The position numbers and the translations under genes were made by a program. Positions 57,126-64,000 of a DNA stretch of 64,000 bases are shown here, one piece after another. Location of the stretch: NCBI GenBank assembly GCA_031732795.1, contig JAVMKC010000086.1, positions 7,160 through 71,159 of the forward strand, in the 5' to 3' direction. The DNA comes from Accumulibacter sp031732795. Its GTDB lineage: Bacteria; Pseudomonadota; Gammaproteobacteria; Burkholderiales; Rhodocyclaceae. Below the pieces are notes generated by a model that worked only from the letters and a program-made list of their open reading frames with translations, was not told the DNA's origin and did no database searches. Within the stretch, counting starts at the first letter, position 1; each line of letters begins with the position of its first letter.

Positions 57126-58345
57126 CAGAACAATCTCATTCCCACGCTGCTCGGTTTGCCGGTGCTTGGAATGACGTTTTCGCCGACGATCACTTTGTCG
57201 CCGGCCTTGAGTTCGCCGCCGACCACTTCGGTATGGCGGTTGTCGGTGATGCCGAGTTGGACGGAAACCGCCTTCAGTGCGCCTTGCTCGATCAGATAGA
57301 CAGTGCCGGTGCTGCCATCGCGTTTACGCCCCTTGCCGCGACCTTCGCCACCGCTGCCGGCGGCTGGCGGGCTGCCACCATTCCCCGAGCCATCCGCTTT
57401 CTTGTCGCCACCGATGGATGCTTCGTCCGGTTTGAAGCGCAGCGCGGCGTTGGGCACTCGCAGCACCTGATCGCGGCGGGCGACACCGATGGTGACGTAG
57501 GCGGTCATTCCCGGCAGCAGGATTTGTTCGGGGTTGGCCAACGAAATGCGCACGTTGTAGGTGACGACGTTCTGCTGGTTGGTCGGGTTGAGACGAATCT
57601 GCTGTACCTGGCCTTCGAAAAGACGATTCGGGAAGGCATCGACGGTGAAGCGGACTTTCTGCCCTTCGCGAATCTTGGCCACATCGGCTTCGGCAAAGCT
57701 CGAGTCGATGCGCATTTCCGACAGATCCTGGGCAATCTTGATCAACGTCGGCGTCTGCAGGCTGGCGGCGACGGTCTGTCCGAGGTCGACCACCCGGTCG
57801 ATGACCACGCCCGAAACCGGCGAGCGGATGACGGTATAGCCGAGATTGACGCGGTCTTTTTCGGCTGCCGCCGTTGCCTGCGCCAATTGCGCTTCGCTGG
57901 AACGGCGGGCCTGCACGGCCTGTTCGAGTTCCTGGCGCGAAACGTACTCCTGCGCGTACAGCGCCTGCATTCGTTTTTCACTGGCCCGCGCCAGATCGAG
58001 GGCGGCCGCCACGTTCTTGATGTTGGCCGCCGACTGGCGCGCCTGCGCGGCGAGCAACGAATCATCGAGTTCGAGCAGCGGCTGCCCTTTCTGTACCTTG
58101 TCGTTGAAATCGACATACAGCTTGGTGACCGTTCCCGAGACTTGCGTGCCGACATTGACCAGTACCACCGGGTTGAGCGTGCCGTTGGCGGAAACGGTCT
58201 GTGTCACCGTTCCATTGTCGAGAAGCTGGGTCTTGTAGCGCTGCTCGGGCGATTGCGCTTCGCGTTGCTGATACCAGTAATAGATGCCGCCGAGCAAAAC
58301 GGCGACGAGAATGGCGAACAGCCCTTTTTTATGAACGGATTTCAT
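57125..58345 (-). CDS. macA: MacA-type periplasmic adaptor (membrane fusion protein)
   Basis: Links the MacB-like transporter to TolC. The 406 aa product has an N-terminal anchor (KGLFAILVAVLLGGIYYWY), a barrel-sandwich part (GTLNPVVLVNVGTQVSGTVTKLYVDFNDKVQKGQPLLELD), a coiled-coil hairpin (~100-170), the second lipoyl half (VIRSPVSGVVIDRVVDLGQTVAASLQTPTLIKIAQDL) and a membrane-proximal domain. There is a Gly-rich insert around residues 310-335 (GGDKKADGSGNGGSPPAAGSGGEGRGKG) that is unusual. Confidence 0.93.
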   Translation of the reverse strand: MKSVHKKGLFAILVAVLLGGIYYWYQQREAQSPEQRYKTQLLDNGTVTQTVSANGTLNPVVLVNVGTQVSGTVTKLYVDFNDKVQKGQPLLELDDSLLAAQARQSAANIKNVAAALDLARASEKRMQALYAQEYVSRQELEQAVQARRSSEAQLAQATAAAEKDRVNLGYTVIRSPVSGVVIDRVVDLGQTVAASLQTPTLIKIAQDLSEMRIDSSFAEADVAKIREGQKVRFTVDAFPNRLFEGQVQQIRLNPTNQQNVVTYNVRISLANPEQILLPGMTAYVTIGVARRDQVLRVPNAALRFKPDEASIGGDKKADGSGNGGSPPAAGSGGEGRGKGRKRDGSTGTVYLIEQGALKAVSVQLGITDNRHTEVVGGELKAGDKVIVGENVIPSTGKPSSVGMRLF

Positions 58346-59778
58346 GGTGTGCGGGTTTTCCGGCCGCTGTCGAGCAGACGGGCGTCGAGTGTGCCGACGG
58401 CCTTGGCCAGGGTCGCCCGTGACACCTGCCAGTCGAGCATCGCCTGGATTCGTTGCAAACGGCCATTGGCCAGAGCGCTTTGCGCGTTCAGGACATCGAG
58501 GATGGTGCCGACGCCGGCCTTGTAGCGACCCAGGGCGACGCGTTCGGACTGTTCGGCGCTTTGCAGCAGGTCCGCGCTGCTGCGCAGGGTCTGACTGGCG
58601 GTGCTCAGGTTTTGATAGGCCTGCCAGACCTCGAACGCCACTTGCAGATGAACGCCGTCGCGCCGCGCCGCCTGCACTTCGCGGCGGGCTTGCGCGGCGC
58701 GGACGTTGTAGGTTTGGCCGAAACCGGTGAACAGCGGGATGTTGAACGTCAATCCGATGCTATTGCCGTGGCTCGACAAATCGCCGCTGCTTTGCCAGCT
58801 CGGGCCGCCGCTGACCGATAGTGAGGGCCAATGCGCTGCCCGGGTGGCGGCCTCCGTCGATTGCGCCGCCTGCAAACTGGCCTCCGCTGCCTGCAACTCG
58901 GGGCGGAGCCGGCGAGCCTCGGCGATCAAGGCCGCCACATCGCGGTCGAATGCCGCCTCGGGAAAGGGGGGCGGCAGGTCGTCCAGCCGCAGCGGCTGGT
59001 CGGCATCCAGCCCCATCGTCTGCGCCAGCCGGCCCAGCGCAATGCGCCAGACGCCTTCGGCGCGCTGGCGAGTCAATGTCGCCTGCGACAACGCCGTCTG
59101 CGCCTGCAAGCGATCGGCTGGCGTTGCTACGCCGACCCGATAGCGCAGTTCGGCGGCGGCCAGACTCTCGCGGCTGGCGCGTTCGGCGTCCACCGCCGCC
59201 GTTACCGCTGCACGCGCCGCCTGCGCCTGGTAATAACTTTGCAGCGCATCGAGAAATACGCCATGCACCGTGGCGTCCAGCGTCGCACTGGCAGCGCGCA
59301 GTAAATGACGGGCGCTGTCGACATTGGCGGCGCGGGCACCGAAATCGAACAGCAACCACGACCCGTTCAGAGCCGCACCGCGTTGGCGGGTCGTCTGACC
59401 GTCACTCCGGGTGCGGCCGACGGTGAAACGCCCGTCGACCGACGGCAGCCACTCCGCCTGCGCCACGCCCAGTTGCGCGGCTTGCACCCGGGCCGACGAC
59501 CAAGCCTCACGGGTTTGCGGGTTGCGGCACAAAGCGAGATCGACGACCTCGATCACTCCATAAACCGTTCCGGCGGGCGGCGGTGGGCACGGGGCGTAGA
59601 CCGGTTCGTCGCCGGCGGTTACGAACGCTGGCGGCCGGGGCAGCTGCGCGCCGGTAACGAATGGATCGCTGAAATCGACGGCGGCAACCGAAGATGAAAA
59701 CGCCAAGAGCAACAGGCAAAAGCTCGACGAGACGGCACGCGCGGGTCGCGCTGGGAAGCGGGAGGGTATGGCAATCAT
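58342..59778 (-). CDS. TolC family outer membrane efflux protein
   Basis: Outer-membrane channel of the tripartite pump, 478 aa from the ATG at 59778. A signal peptide (PARAVSSSFCLLLLAFSSSVAA) is followed by two OEP repeats (for example LALCRNPQTREAWSSARVQAAQLGVAQAEWLPSVDGRF and GLTFNIPLFTGFGQTYNVRAAQARREVQAARRDG). No Shine-Dalgarno sequence precedes the ATG. A TATACT hexamer at 59788-59793 lies only nine bases upstream, which would give a nearly leaderless message if used; an upstream start is also possible. It overlaps macA by ATGA. Confidence 0.92.
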   Translation of the reverse strand: MIAIPSRFPARPARAVSSSFCLLLLAFSSSVAAVDFSDPFVTGAQLPRPPAFVTAGDEPVYAPCPPPPAGTVYGVIEVVDLALCRNPQTREAWSSARVQAAQLGVAQAEWLPSVDGRFTVGRTRSDGQTTRQRGAALNGSWLLFDFGARAANVDSARHLLRAASATLDATVHGVFLDALQSYYQAQAARAAVTAAVDAERASRESLAAAELRYRVGVATPADRLQAQTALSQATLTRQRAEGVWRIALGRLAQTMGLDADQPLRLDDLPPPFPEAAFDRDVAALIAEARRLRPELQAAEASLQAAQSTEAATRAAHWPSLSVSGGPSWQSSGDLSSHGNSIGLTFNIPLFTGFGQTYNVRAAQARREVQAARRDGVHLQVAFEVWQAYQNLSTASQTLRSSADLLQSAEQSERVALGRYKAGVGTILDVLNAQSALANGRLQRIQAMLDWQVSRATLAKAVGTLDARLLDSGRKTRTP

Positions 59779-59922
59779 TTTTTCGCTAGTATAGCCAAAG
59801 CTTCCCGTTACTCGGTGCGTTTGAGCGCAACGGCGGCGGCCGGCAAGGGTTGGAACAATCGCCGCCAGTTGCTGTTCTCTGGTTACCGCGCATTTGGCGG
59901 CTTGTCCGCAGGAATTCACACG

Positions 59923-60255
59923 ATGATCCCGTGGCTGGAAATTGCCGGTTTATCGCTCCTACTGTTGCTCGCCTGGTTCTGGTTCGACAGTTTTCAGTCG
60001 CGCGCCGCTGCGCTGGCCGCCGCACAGGCCCTTTGCCGGGCGGAAGACCTGCTGCTGCTCGATGAAACGGTCGCACTGGCCCAGTTGCGTCTGGTCCGCG
60101 ACGAGGAAGGACGCCTGCGCTTGCAACGGACTTACGATTTCGAATTCAGCGATACCGGCGACAACCGCCGCGCCGGTCGGGTGACCTTGATCGGCGCGAC
60201 GCTGGTGACAGCGCACCTCTCGCCGGAAATTTTTGCAAGCGGTTCCAGAAGATAA
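59923..60255 (+). CDS. DUF3301 membrane-anchored protein
   Basis: A 110 aa protein with one N-terminal helix (WLEIAGLSLLLLLAWFWFDSF) followed by a cytoplasmic domain (LCRAEDLLLLDETVALAQLRLVRDEEGRLRLQRTYDFEFSDTGDNRRAGRVTLIGATL) matching DUF3301. Function unknown. Divergent from the efflux operon; convergent with kpsS, 44 bases apart. Confidence 0.87.
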   Translation: MIPWLEIAGLSLLLLLAWFWFDSFQSRAAALAAAQALCRAEDLLLLDETVALAQLRLVRDEEGRLRLQRTYDFEFSDTGDNRRAGRVTLIGATLVTAHLSPEIFASGSRR

Positions 60256-60299
60256 CTTCAATCCGGGAACACAGAAAAACCGACACTTCCTTCCGGAAA

Positions 60300-61523
60300 T
60301 CATAAAAGTCTTTCCAACGGCGAACGCTCGGCGCACAGCACCTGTGCGCTGTTTTCCGCGGCCAGCGCGATGCTGGCGGAGCAATAAAACCCGCCATTGA
60401 TTTGCGTCGCATGCATGACACAACGTTTGAAACAAGCAAACAAATCCTGGGACGGCGATTCTTTGACATGCCAGAATTCATCGAGAGACAACTGGCACGT
60501 CAGCCCCGGCAGGTTGTAGATCGGGTCGCTCAGAGTATGCGTCGGCCGGCCTTGTTCCAGCGCCAGTAGGCCGGCCGTGCTGTTGACCGTCACGACGCCA
60601 TCGGTTTTTGCCATGAGGATGGCCAAATCACCTTCTTCGAGATATTCGACCCGCCCGAGAATATCGAAACGCTTTGCGCATGTTTCGATGATGCGCTTGA
60701 AGTTCATCAAACCTTGATCGAGCGGATGATTCTTGATGACCATTTTCGAGTCGGACGGCGCATGACGCGCAAACGATTCGAGAACGTGGTCGATCACTTC
60801 GCCCATATGTTCGAATCGTGAATGGTCGCGAATCTGGGCATCGGTATTCAGCTGCAATGGGAGCACGTAGTAAGACTTGCCTGAATCGGCGATCTCCCGT
60901 GCCCGGCGCCGCTCGCGCGCACGGATCAGACGGAGTACGGCGAAGCGCCGGAGGTAGCCGGCATACTCCACCGGGGCCGTCACTCCAGCGTGTGTGCGAT
61001 AGCGAGGAAAAGCCAGTGGATTTGCCAAACCCGCTACGTGATAAGCCACATCATGCGCGGCGCGCTTGTGAAAAGGGGACGAAACTGCCACTGGAATAGG
61101 GCCGTCGTCCAATCGCATGCCCGTATCCCTGAACCAATCCGGGTCGCGCGGCAACAGCGAATGGCCGTTAACCCCCTCGCGTTCGAGCGTTATCCAGTGC
61201 GGGCGGAAATAGCCTTCTTCAAACACATGTGTGCGCACGCCACAGGCTTCGCCGCACTCCACGGCGGGACGATGCACGGGGCGTCGGTCGCCAAACAAAA
61301 TCTGATCGGTGATACCGTGGTGGCGGTATTTTTCGCTGAGAAAATCCCGCAGCAAACCCATTCCCCCTCGGAAGCACCAGGATTTCCGCTGCCCCCAGTA
61401 GAGTGCATCACCCGTACAGAAATTGATGTGGTGGACCGTGTGGCCCTCAGCCATTAAACGATCCGCCAGACGCGCAAAGAACGGGGTTGCCGGACCTTGG
61501 AGGAAGAGAAACGAGCGCTTCAT
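60300..61523 (-). CDS. kpsS: Capsule lipid-anchor Kdo transferase KpsS-like
   Basis: KpsS and KpsC build the poly-Kdo linker on phosphatidylglycerol that carries group 2 type capsules. The 407 aa product from the ATG at 61523 begins KRSFLFLQGPATPFFARLADRLMAEGHTVHHINFCTGDALYW. It has VFEEGYFRPHWITLEREGVNGHS and VVTVNSTAGLLALEQGRPTHTLSDPIYNLPGLT, typical of KpsS (capsule_synth family). It overlaps the KpsC-like gene by ATGA and is the last gene of the capsule set here. Confidence 0.92.
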   Translation of the reverse strand: MKRSFLFLQGPATPFFARLADRLMAEGHTVHHINFCTGDALYWGQRKSWCFRGGMGLLRDFLSEKYRHHGITDQILFGDRRPVHRPAVECGEACGVRTHVFEEGYFRPHWITLEREGVNGHSLLPRDPDWFRDTGMRLDDGPIPVAVSSPFHKRAAHDVAYHVAGLANPLAFPRYRTHAGVTAPVEYAGYLRRFAVLRLIRARERRRAREIADSGKSYYVLPLQLNTDAQIRDHSRFEHMGEVIDHVLESFARHAPSDSKMVIKNHPLDQGLMNFKRIIETCAKRFDILGRVEYLEEGDLAILMAKTDGVVTVNSTAGLLALEQGRPTHTLSDPIYNLPGLTCQLSLDEFWHVKESPSQDLFACFKRCVMHATQINGGFYCSASIALAAENSAQVLCAERSPLERLL

Positions 61524-62545
61524 CTCATGCCGACCACTCGCCGCAGCACGACCCGAAATGCTTTGCGCCACCAGGACGTATGCCCACCGCTCCGGGTCTG
61601 CCACTCGACCAGTTCATCGAGTGCCTCCTCAGGGGAAACCAGCGCCTCCCGTTTCCGGCTCATGTAGCGAGGATAAAGAATCAACGCTCCGGCCACCAGT
61701 TCGTCGAACTGCAAAGATCGGTTTCGTCGGGCGAGCGGTGCCTTGTCCGTCGTCAACCCCCATCCGGCATAAAAGGGCTGGCCGTAGCAAACCACTTTTT
61801 TCCCGCGTAACAGGGCTTCAAAACCGGCCAGGGAGGTCAGGCAATGGACCTCGTCCACCGCGCGCAACAGCTCACCCATCGGAGCATCGACCACCCTCTC
61901 GTCGCACCAGCGTCCCGCCTCGCCCTCATCGTGGCCTGGCGCCCGCAAGCCCGCCACCACATCGGGGTGCGGCTTATAGAGTATATGGGCATCGGGATTC
62001 GACCTCCGCACCGCTTGCAACAAGCCCAGATTGGTTTTGATATCCGGAGCGCCGTAAGCGAGCGAAGCGTCGCTTTCGACCTGCCCAGGAACCAAAACGA
62101 CACGGCAAGGCCGTTCCGGCCGTTGCCAGGTGCTGGTCCCCACGTTGTATTTCGTCAAGCCCGCCATCACGATCCGTTCGCGCAAGGTCTTGGCCCGTTG
62201 CAACAGATCATCGGGAAACCGCGTCTCTGCCAGCAGACATTCCAGATCCGAGGGTCGCGTCGAATCGAAATACATTCCCGAAGCATCCACCACCCACGAA
62301 AGTGGTCGAATCAAATCCGCCCCCAAACCCACCGAACGCAAAAAACCATCCTCGATGCGAATCACCGACACGCCACGCGCTTCGGCCTCCGGTACCGCGC
62401 GCATGCCCCAGACTACCAGCGCCGCGTCACGCGGGATCTGATCGGTGCCGGAAACGAATTTCAGCGTCTTTCCCGGAAAGCACAAACGTAGTGGCTTGTG
62501 TTTCCAGTGCGAAAAGTCGAGAGCAAAAACAGGGCTGTCCGGCAT
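61520..62545 (-). CDS. Stand-alone KpsC C-terminal-type Kdo transferase module
   Basis: A 341 aa protein matching the second half of KpsC: VIRIEDGFLRSVGLGADLIRPLSWVVDASGMYFDSTRPSDLECLL, VVLVPGQVESDASLAYGAPDIKTNLGLLQAVRRSNPDAHILYKPHPDVVAGL and VHCLTSLAGFEALLRGKKVVCYGQPFYAGWGLTTDKAPLARRNRSLQFDELVAGALILYPRYM. Full KpsC is about twice as long with two such modules. No N-terminal half lies upstream; a repeat element and a GT4 gene occupy that place. ATG 62545 has AAGG six bases before it; 62563 is an alternative. Confidence 0.85.
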   Translation of the reverse strand: MPDSPVFALDFSHWKHKPLRLCFPGKTLKFVSGTDQIPRDAALVVWGMRAVPEAEARGVSVIRIEDGFLRSVGLGADLIRPLSWVVDASGMYFDSTRPSDLECLLAETRFPDDLLQRAKTLRERIVMAGLTKYNVGTSTWQRPERPCRVVLVPGQVESDASLAYGAPDIKTNLGLLQAVRRSNPDAHILYKPHPDVVAGLRAPGHDEGEAGRWCDERVVDAPMGELLRAVDEVHCLTSLAGFEALLRGKKVVCYGQPFYAGWGLTTDKAPLARRNRSLQFDELVAGALILYPRYMSRKREALVSPEEALDELVEWQTRSGGHTSWWRKAFRVVLRRVVGMR

Positions 62546-62563
62546 GATTCGCCTTGGCCTCAT

Positions 62564-62715
62564 CTCAGAGGTTGTGAATAAATCGACTACGCAGCCCATC
62601 TGCGTCGTTGCTCACTCGCTCACTCCTCGACTATCCACTTGATAGGTCTCGTCGTTCGTTCGTTTGCGCCTAGCATCTTGGCCTGCTCGTGACAATTTCT
62701 TCTCAACCTCTCAGG
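62564..62715. repeat. Interspersed terminal-inverted-repeat element, copy B
   Basis: About 150 bp, homologous to 13951-14091 but in the opposite orientation. Ends read CTCAGAGGTTGTGAATAAAT (62564-62583) and, as its imperfect inverse, the reverse complement of CTGAGAGGTTGAGAAGAAAT (62695-62714). The interior shares GACGAGACCT, GTGGATA, CGAGGAGTGAGC and CAGATGGG with copy A, with small insertions and deletions. The far end supplies the last codons and TGA stop of the GT4 gene; the near end stops just before the KpsC-like start. Confidence 0.8.
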
Positions 62716-63851
62716 CAACGGGCCATGAAATCGTCAACTTTTTCGAAGTGCGCTTTCCACGTCGGCGCCCGCCAACCCATCATGCGTGTTTTCTGCGCGG
62801 TTCGGCGTGGGCCCTGGGTCTCCACGAAATCCAGAACCGCCTGCCGCCAGCCTACGCCGTCCAAGGGGTCGAGATAGTCCGGAATATCATTCGCCAGCTC
62901 GCGAAATACCGGCAAATCGCTGGCAACCACTGGAGTTCCCAGCGACAGGGACTCCACCAGAGGAATTCCGTAGCCCTCGGCAAACGAGGGAAACAACAGC
63001 GCCTGCGCGTGAAACAACCAAGTAGCCAAGGCCGCGTCGTCGCAATCCGAAATTTCAGTCACCACACCCTTCAATGCCGCGCATCGCTCCAGCATATCCA
63101 CGACCTGTTCGCACTCCCAGCCGCGCTGGCCGATCACGACCAAGCGAGGCGCGGATGGCCCAAGCGTTCCGACCAACTGTCGCCACAAATTGAGCAGGAG
63201 CAAATGATTTTTTCGTGGCTCGATGGTTCCGAGGATGACGAAGTAGGGCTCGGGTACAGGACGATTGCTGGCCGGCGAAGGAAAATCCGGCGTTGCCAGG
63301 TGCGCCGTAATCCATTGCGGAACGACCATCCCCAGCGCAGCCGCATACGCCTCGAGTTCGCCTCCCGTCACAGCCGAGTTCATGATCAGGCCATGCCCGG
63401 TTTCCAGCATCGTCTTCAACCTGTGGCAATGCTTCTCTGCCTCGCCAGGGCGACCATATTCGGGAAAAGCCACTGGAATCAGGTCATGTAGAAAATACAA
63501 CGGTCGCAACCCGTAACGTCGCGCACGCTGGCTATAGTCGGTGCGATCGAGCCCGCTGTGCCCGGTATTCAACAACACACTCCCTCGCGCAGGCCGCTGC
63601 CAATTCAAGGCATGCGTCGTACCGACCAACCAACGCGACCGCCGGATGAAACGGGCATCCGGGGCGAGTAAACCGTCGAAAAGACGCTTGGAATCAGTCT
63701 CGGCAAAGGCCATCCAGCGTCCGGCAAAACGCACCAACGCCCGTGCCCGTTCCCGAAAATGCTGCACATACGCCAGCCCGACCCGATCCACTCCGGTCGG
63801 CCGCCGTCCCTGCAAGGTGCGATCCAATAGACGGGTGACGTCGATCAACAT
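62703..63851 (-). CDS. Glycosyltransferase family 4 (group 1) protein
   Basis: A 382 aa retaining GT-B glycosyltransferase. It has a long N-terminal domain starting MLIDVTRLLDRTLQGRRPTGVDRVGLAYV, the hinge ILGTIEPRKNHLLLLNLWRQLV and the donor-site ALLFPSFAEGYGIPLVESLSLGTPVVASDLPVFREL. It probably adds a sugar during capsule repeat synthesis; donor and acceptor are unknown. Its final residues (LRG) and stop are encoded by the end of repeat copy B, so its C-terminus may be altered. Confidence 0.9.
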   Translation of the reverse strand: MLIDVTRLLDRTLQGRRPTGVDRVGLAYVQHFRERARALVRFAGRWMAFAETDSKRLFDGLLAPDARFIRRSRWLVGTTHALNWQRPARGSVLLNTGHSGLDRTDYSQRARRYGLRPLYFLHDLIPVAFPEYGRPGEAEKHCHRLKTMLETGHGLIMNSAVTGGELEAYAAALGMVVPQWITAHLATPDFPSPASNRPVPEPYFVILGTIEPRKNHLLLLNLWRQLVGTLGPSAPRLVVIGQRGWECEQVVDMLERCAALKGVVTEISDCDDAALATWLFHAQALLFPSFAEGYGIPLVESLSLGTPVVASDLPVFRELANDIPDYLDPLDGVGWRQAVLDFVETQGPRRTAQKTRMMGWRAPTWKAHFEKVDDFMARCLRG

Positions 63852-64000
63852 GGCTGGGCAGAACCGTCGTCGACAGCGATCTCCGGGCCAACGAGCACGG
63901 ACAATCGTCCTTCAGCCGGATTGATTGCCGGGATTCCGCCTTGCTGAAACTGCATCTGCCGGTGTGGATGAGGCGTCTCGGCTTCCTTCCCGGCTGATTG
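63845..64000 (-). CDS. Partial unidentified CDS at the right edge (C-terminal 51 residues)
   Basis: The minus frame is open from the window edge to a TGA at 63845-63847, overlapping the glycosyltransferase start by seven bases. The visible C-terminus includes QFQQGGIPAINPAEGRLSVL followed by VGPEIAVDDGSAQPC. Overlap and strand suggest a member of the capsule operon. The family cannot be told from this fragment. Confidence 0.55.
   Translation of the reverse strand, partial: QSAGKEAETPHPHRQMQFQQGGIPAINPAEGRLSVLVGPEIAVDDGSAQPC

Overview
The window is about 64 kb of GC-rich bacterial chromosome, densely coding. It reads as a betaproteobacterium, most likely of the Rhodocyclales (Accumulibacter, Propionivibrio or Dechloromonas type). 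That placement is inferred from gene content and order: the block leuCDB-asd-fimV-truA-trpFBA-accD-folC-dedD-cvpA-purF-metZ is typical of Betaproteobacteria, and ubiUVT points to a facultative anaerobe that makes ubiquinone. No rRNA, tRNA, CRISPR array or complete insertion sequence was seen.

Left part (1-24.3 kb). A flagellar operon runs rightward (fliI, cut by the window edge, then fliJKLMNOPQR). It covers the export ATPase, hook-length ruler, C-ring and the export gate. Convergent to it is ubiU-ubiV-ubiT for O2-independent ubiquinone synthesis. Next come a RES/Xre toxin-antitoxin pair with a readable promoter and operator, wecB, and a four-gene envelope-type operon (small membrane protein, NAD(P)-dependent epimerase, DUF2269, DUF4166). 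Upstream of that operon lies a membrane-anchored AraC-type regulator, with repeats between them that could be its operator. An orphan LivJ-type binding protein precedes the heat-shock operon grpE-dnaK-dnaJ, which has a near-consensus sigma-32 promoter. Divergent from grpE is a Ser/Thr kinase carrying a cyclic-nucleotide-binding domain.

Middle part (24.3-46.3 kb), nearly all leftward: metZ (methionine), purF (purines), cvpA, a SPOR protein, folC (folate), accD (fatty acids), trpA/trpB/trpF, truA, an orphan EcfT-like membrane protein, a FimV/HubP polar landmark protein, asd, leuB/leuD/leuC, an M48 lipoprotein protease, an MFS transporter, a DUF465 protein and aroC.

Right part (46.6-64 kb): a SNF2-type helicase, yajQ, ppnP, DUF2788, argG/argF/argD, a gamma-class carbonic anhydrase, a tolC-macA-macB tripartite efflux operon (with MacB split into ATPase and permease), a DUF3301 protein, and the end of a capsule locus. 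The capsule genes are an unidentified partial gene, a GT4 glycosyltransferase, a stand-alone module resembling the C-terminal half of KpsC, and KpsS.

The least conventional signal is a short interspersed repeat of about 140-150 bp with imperfect terminal inverted repeats. It occurs twice, 48 kb apart and in opposite orientation. Both copies sit between genes of leftward operons and supply the stop codon of the gene upstream.
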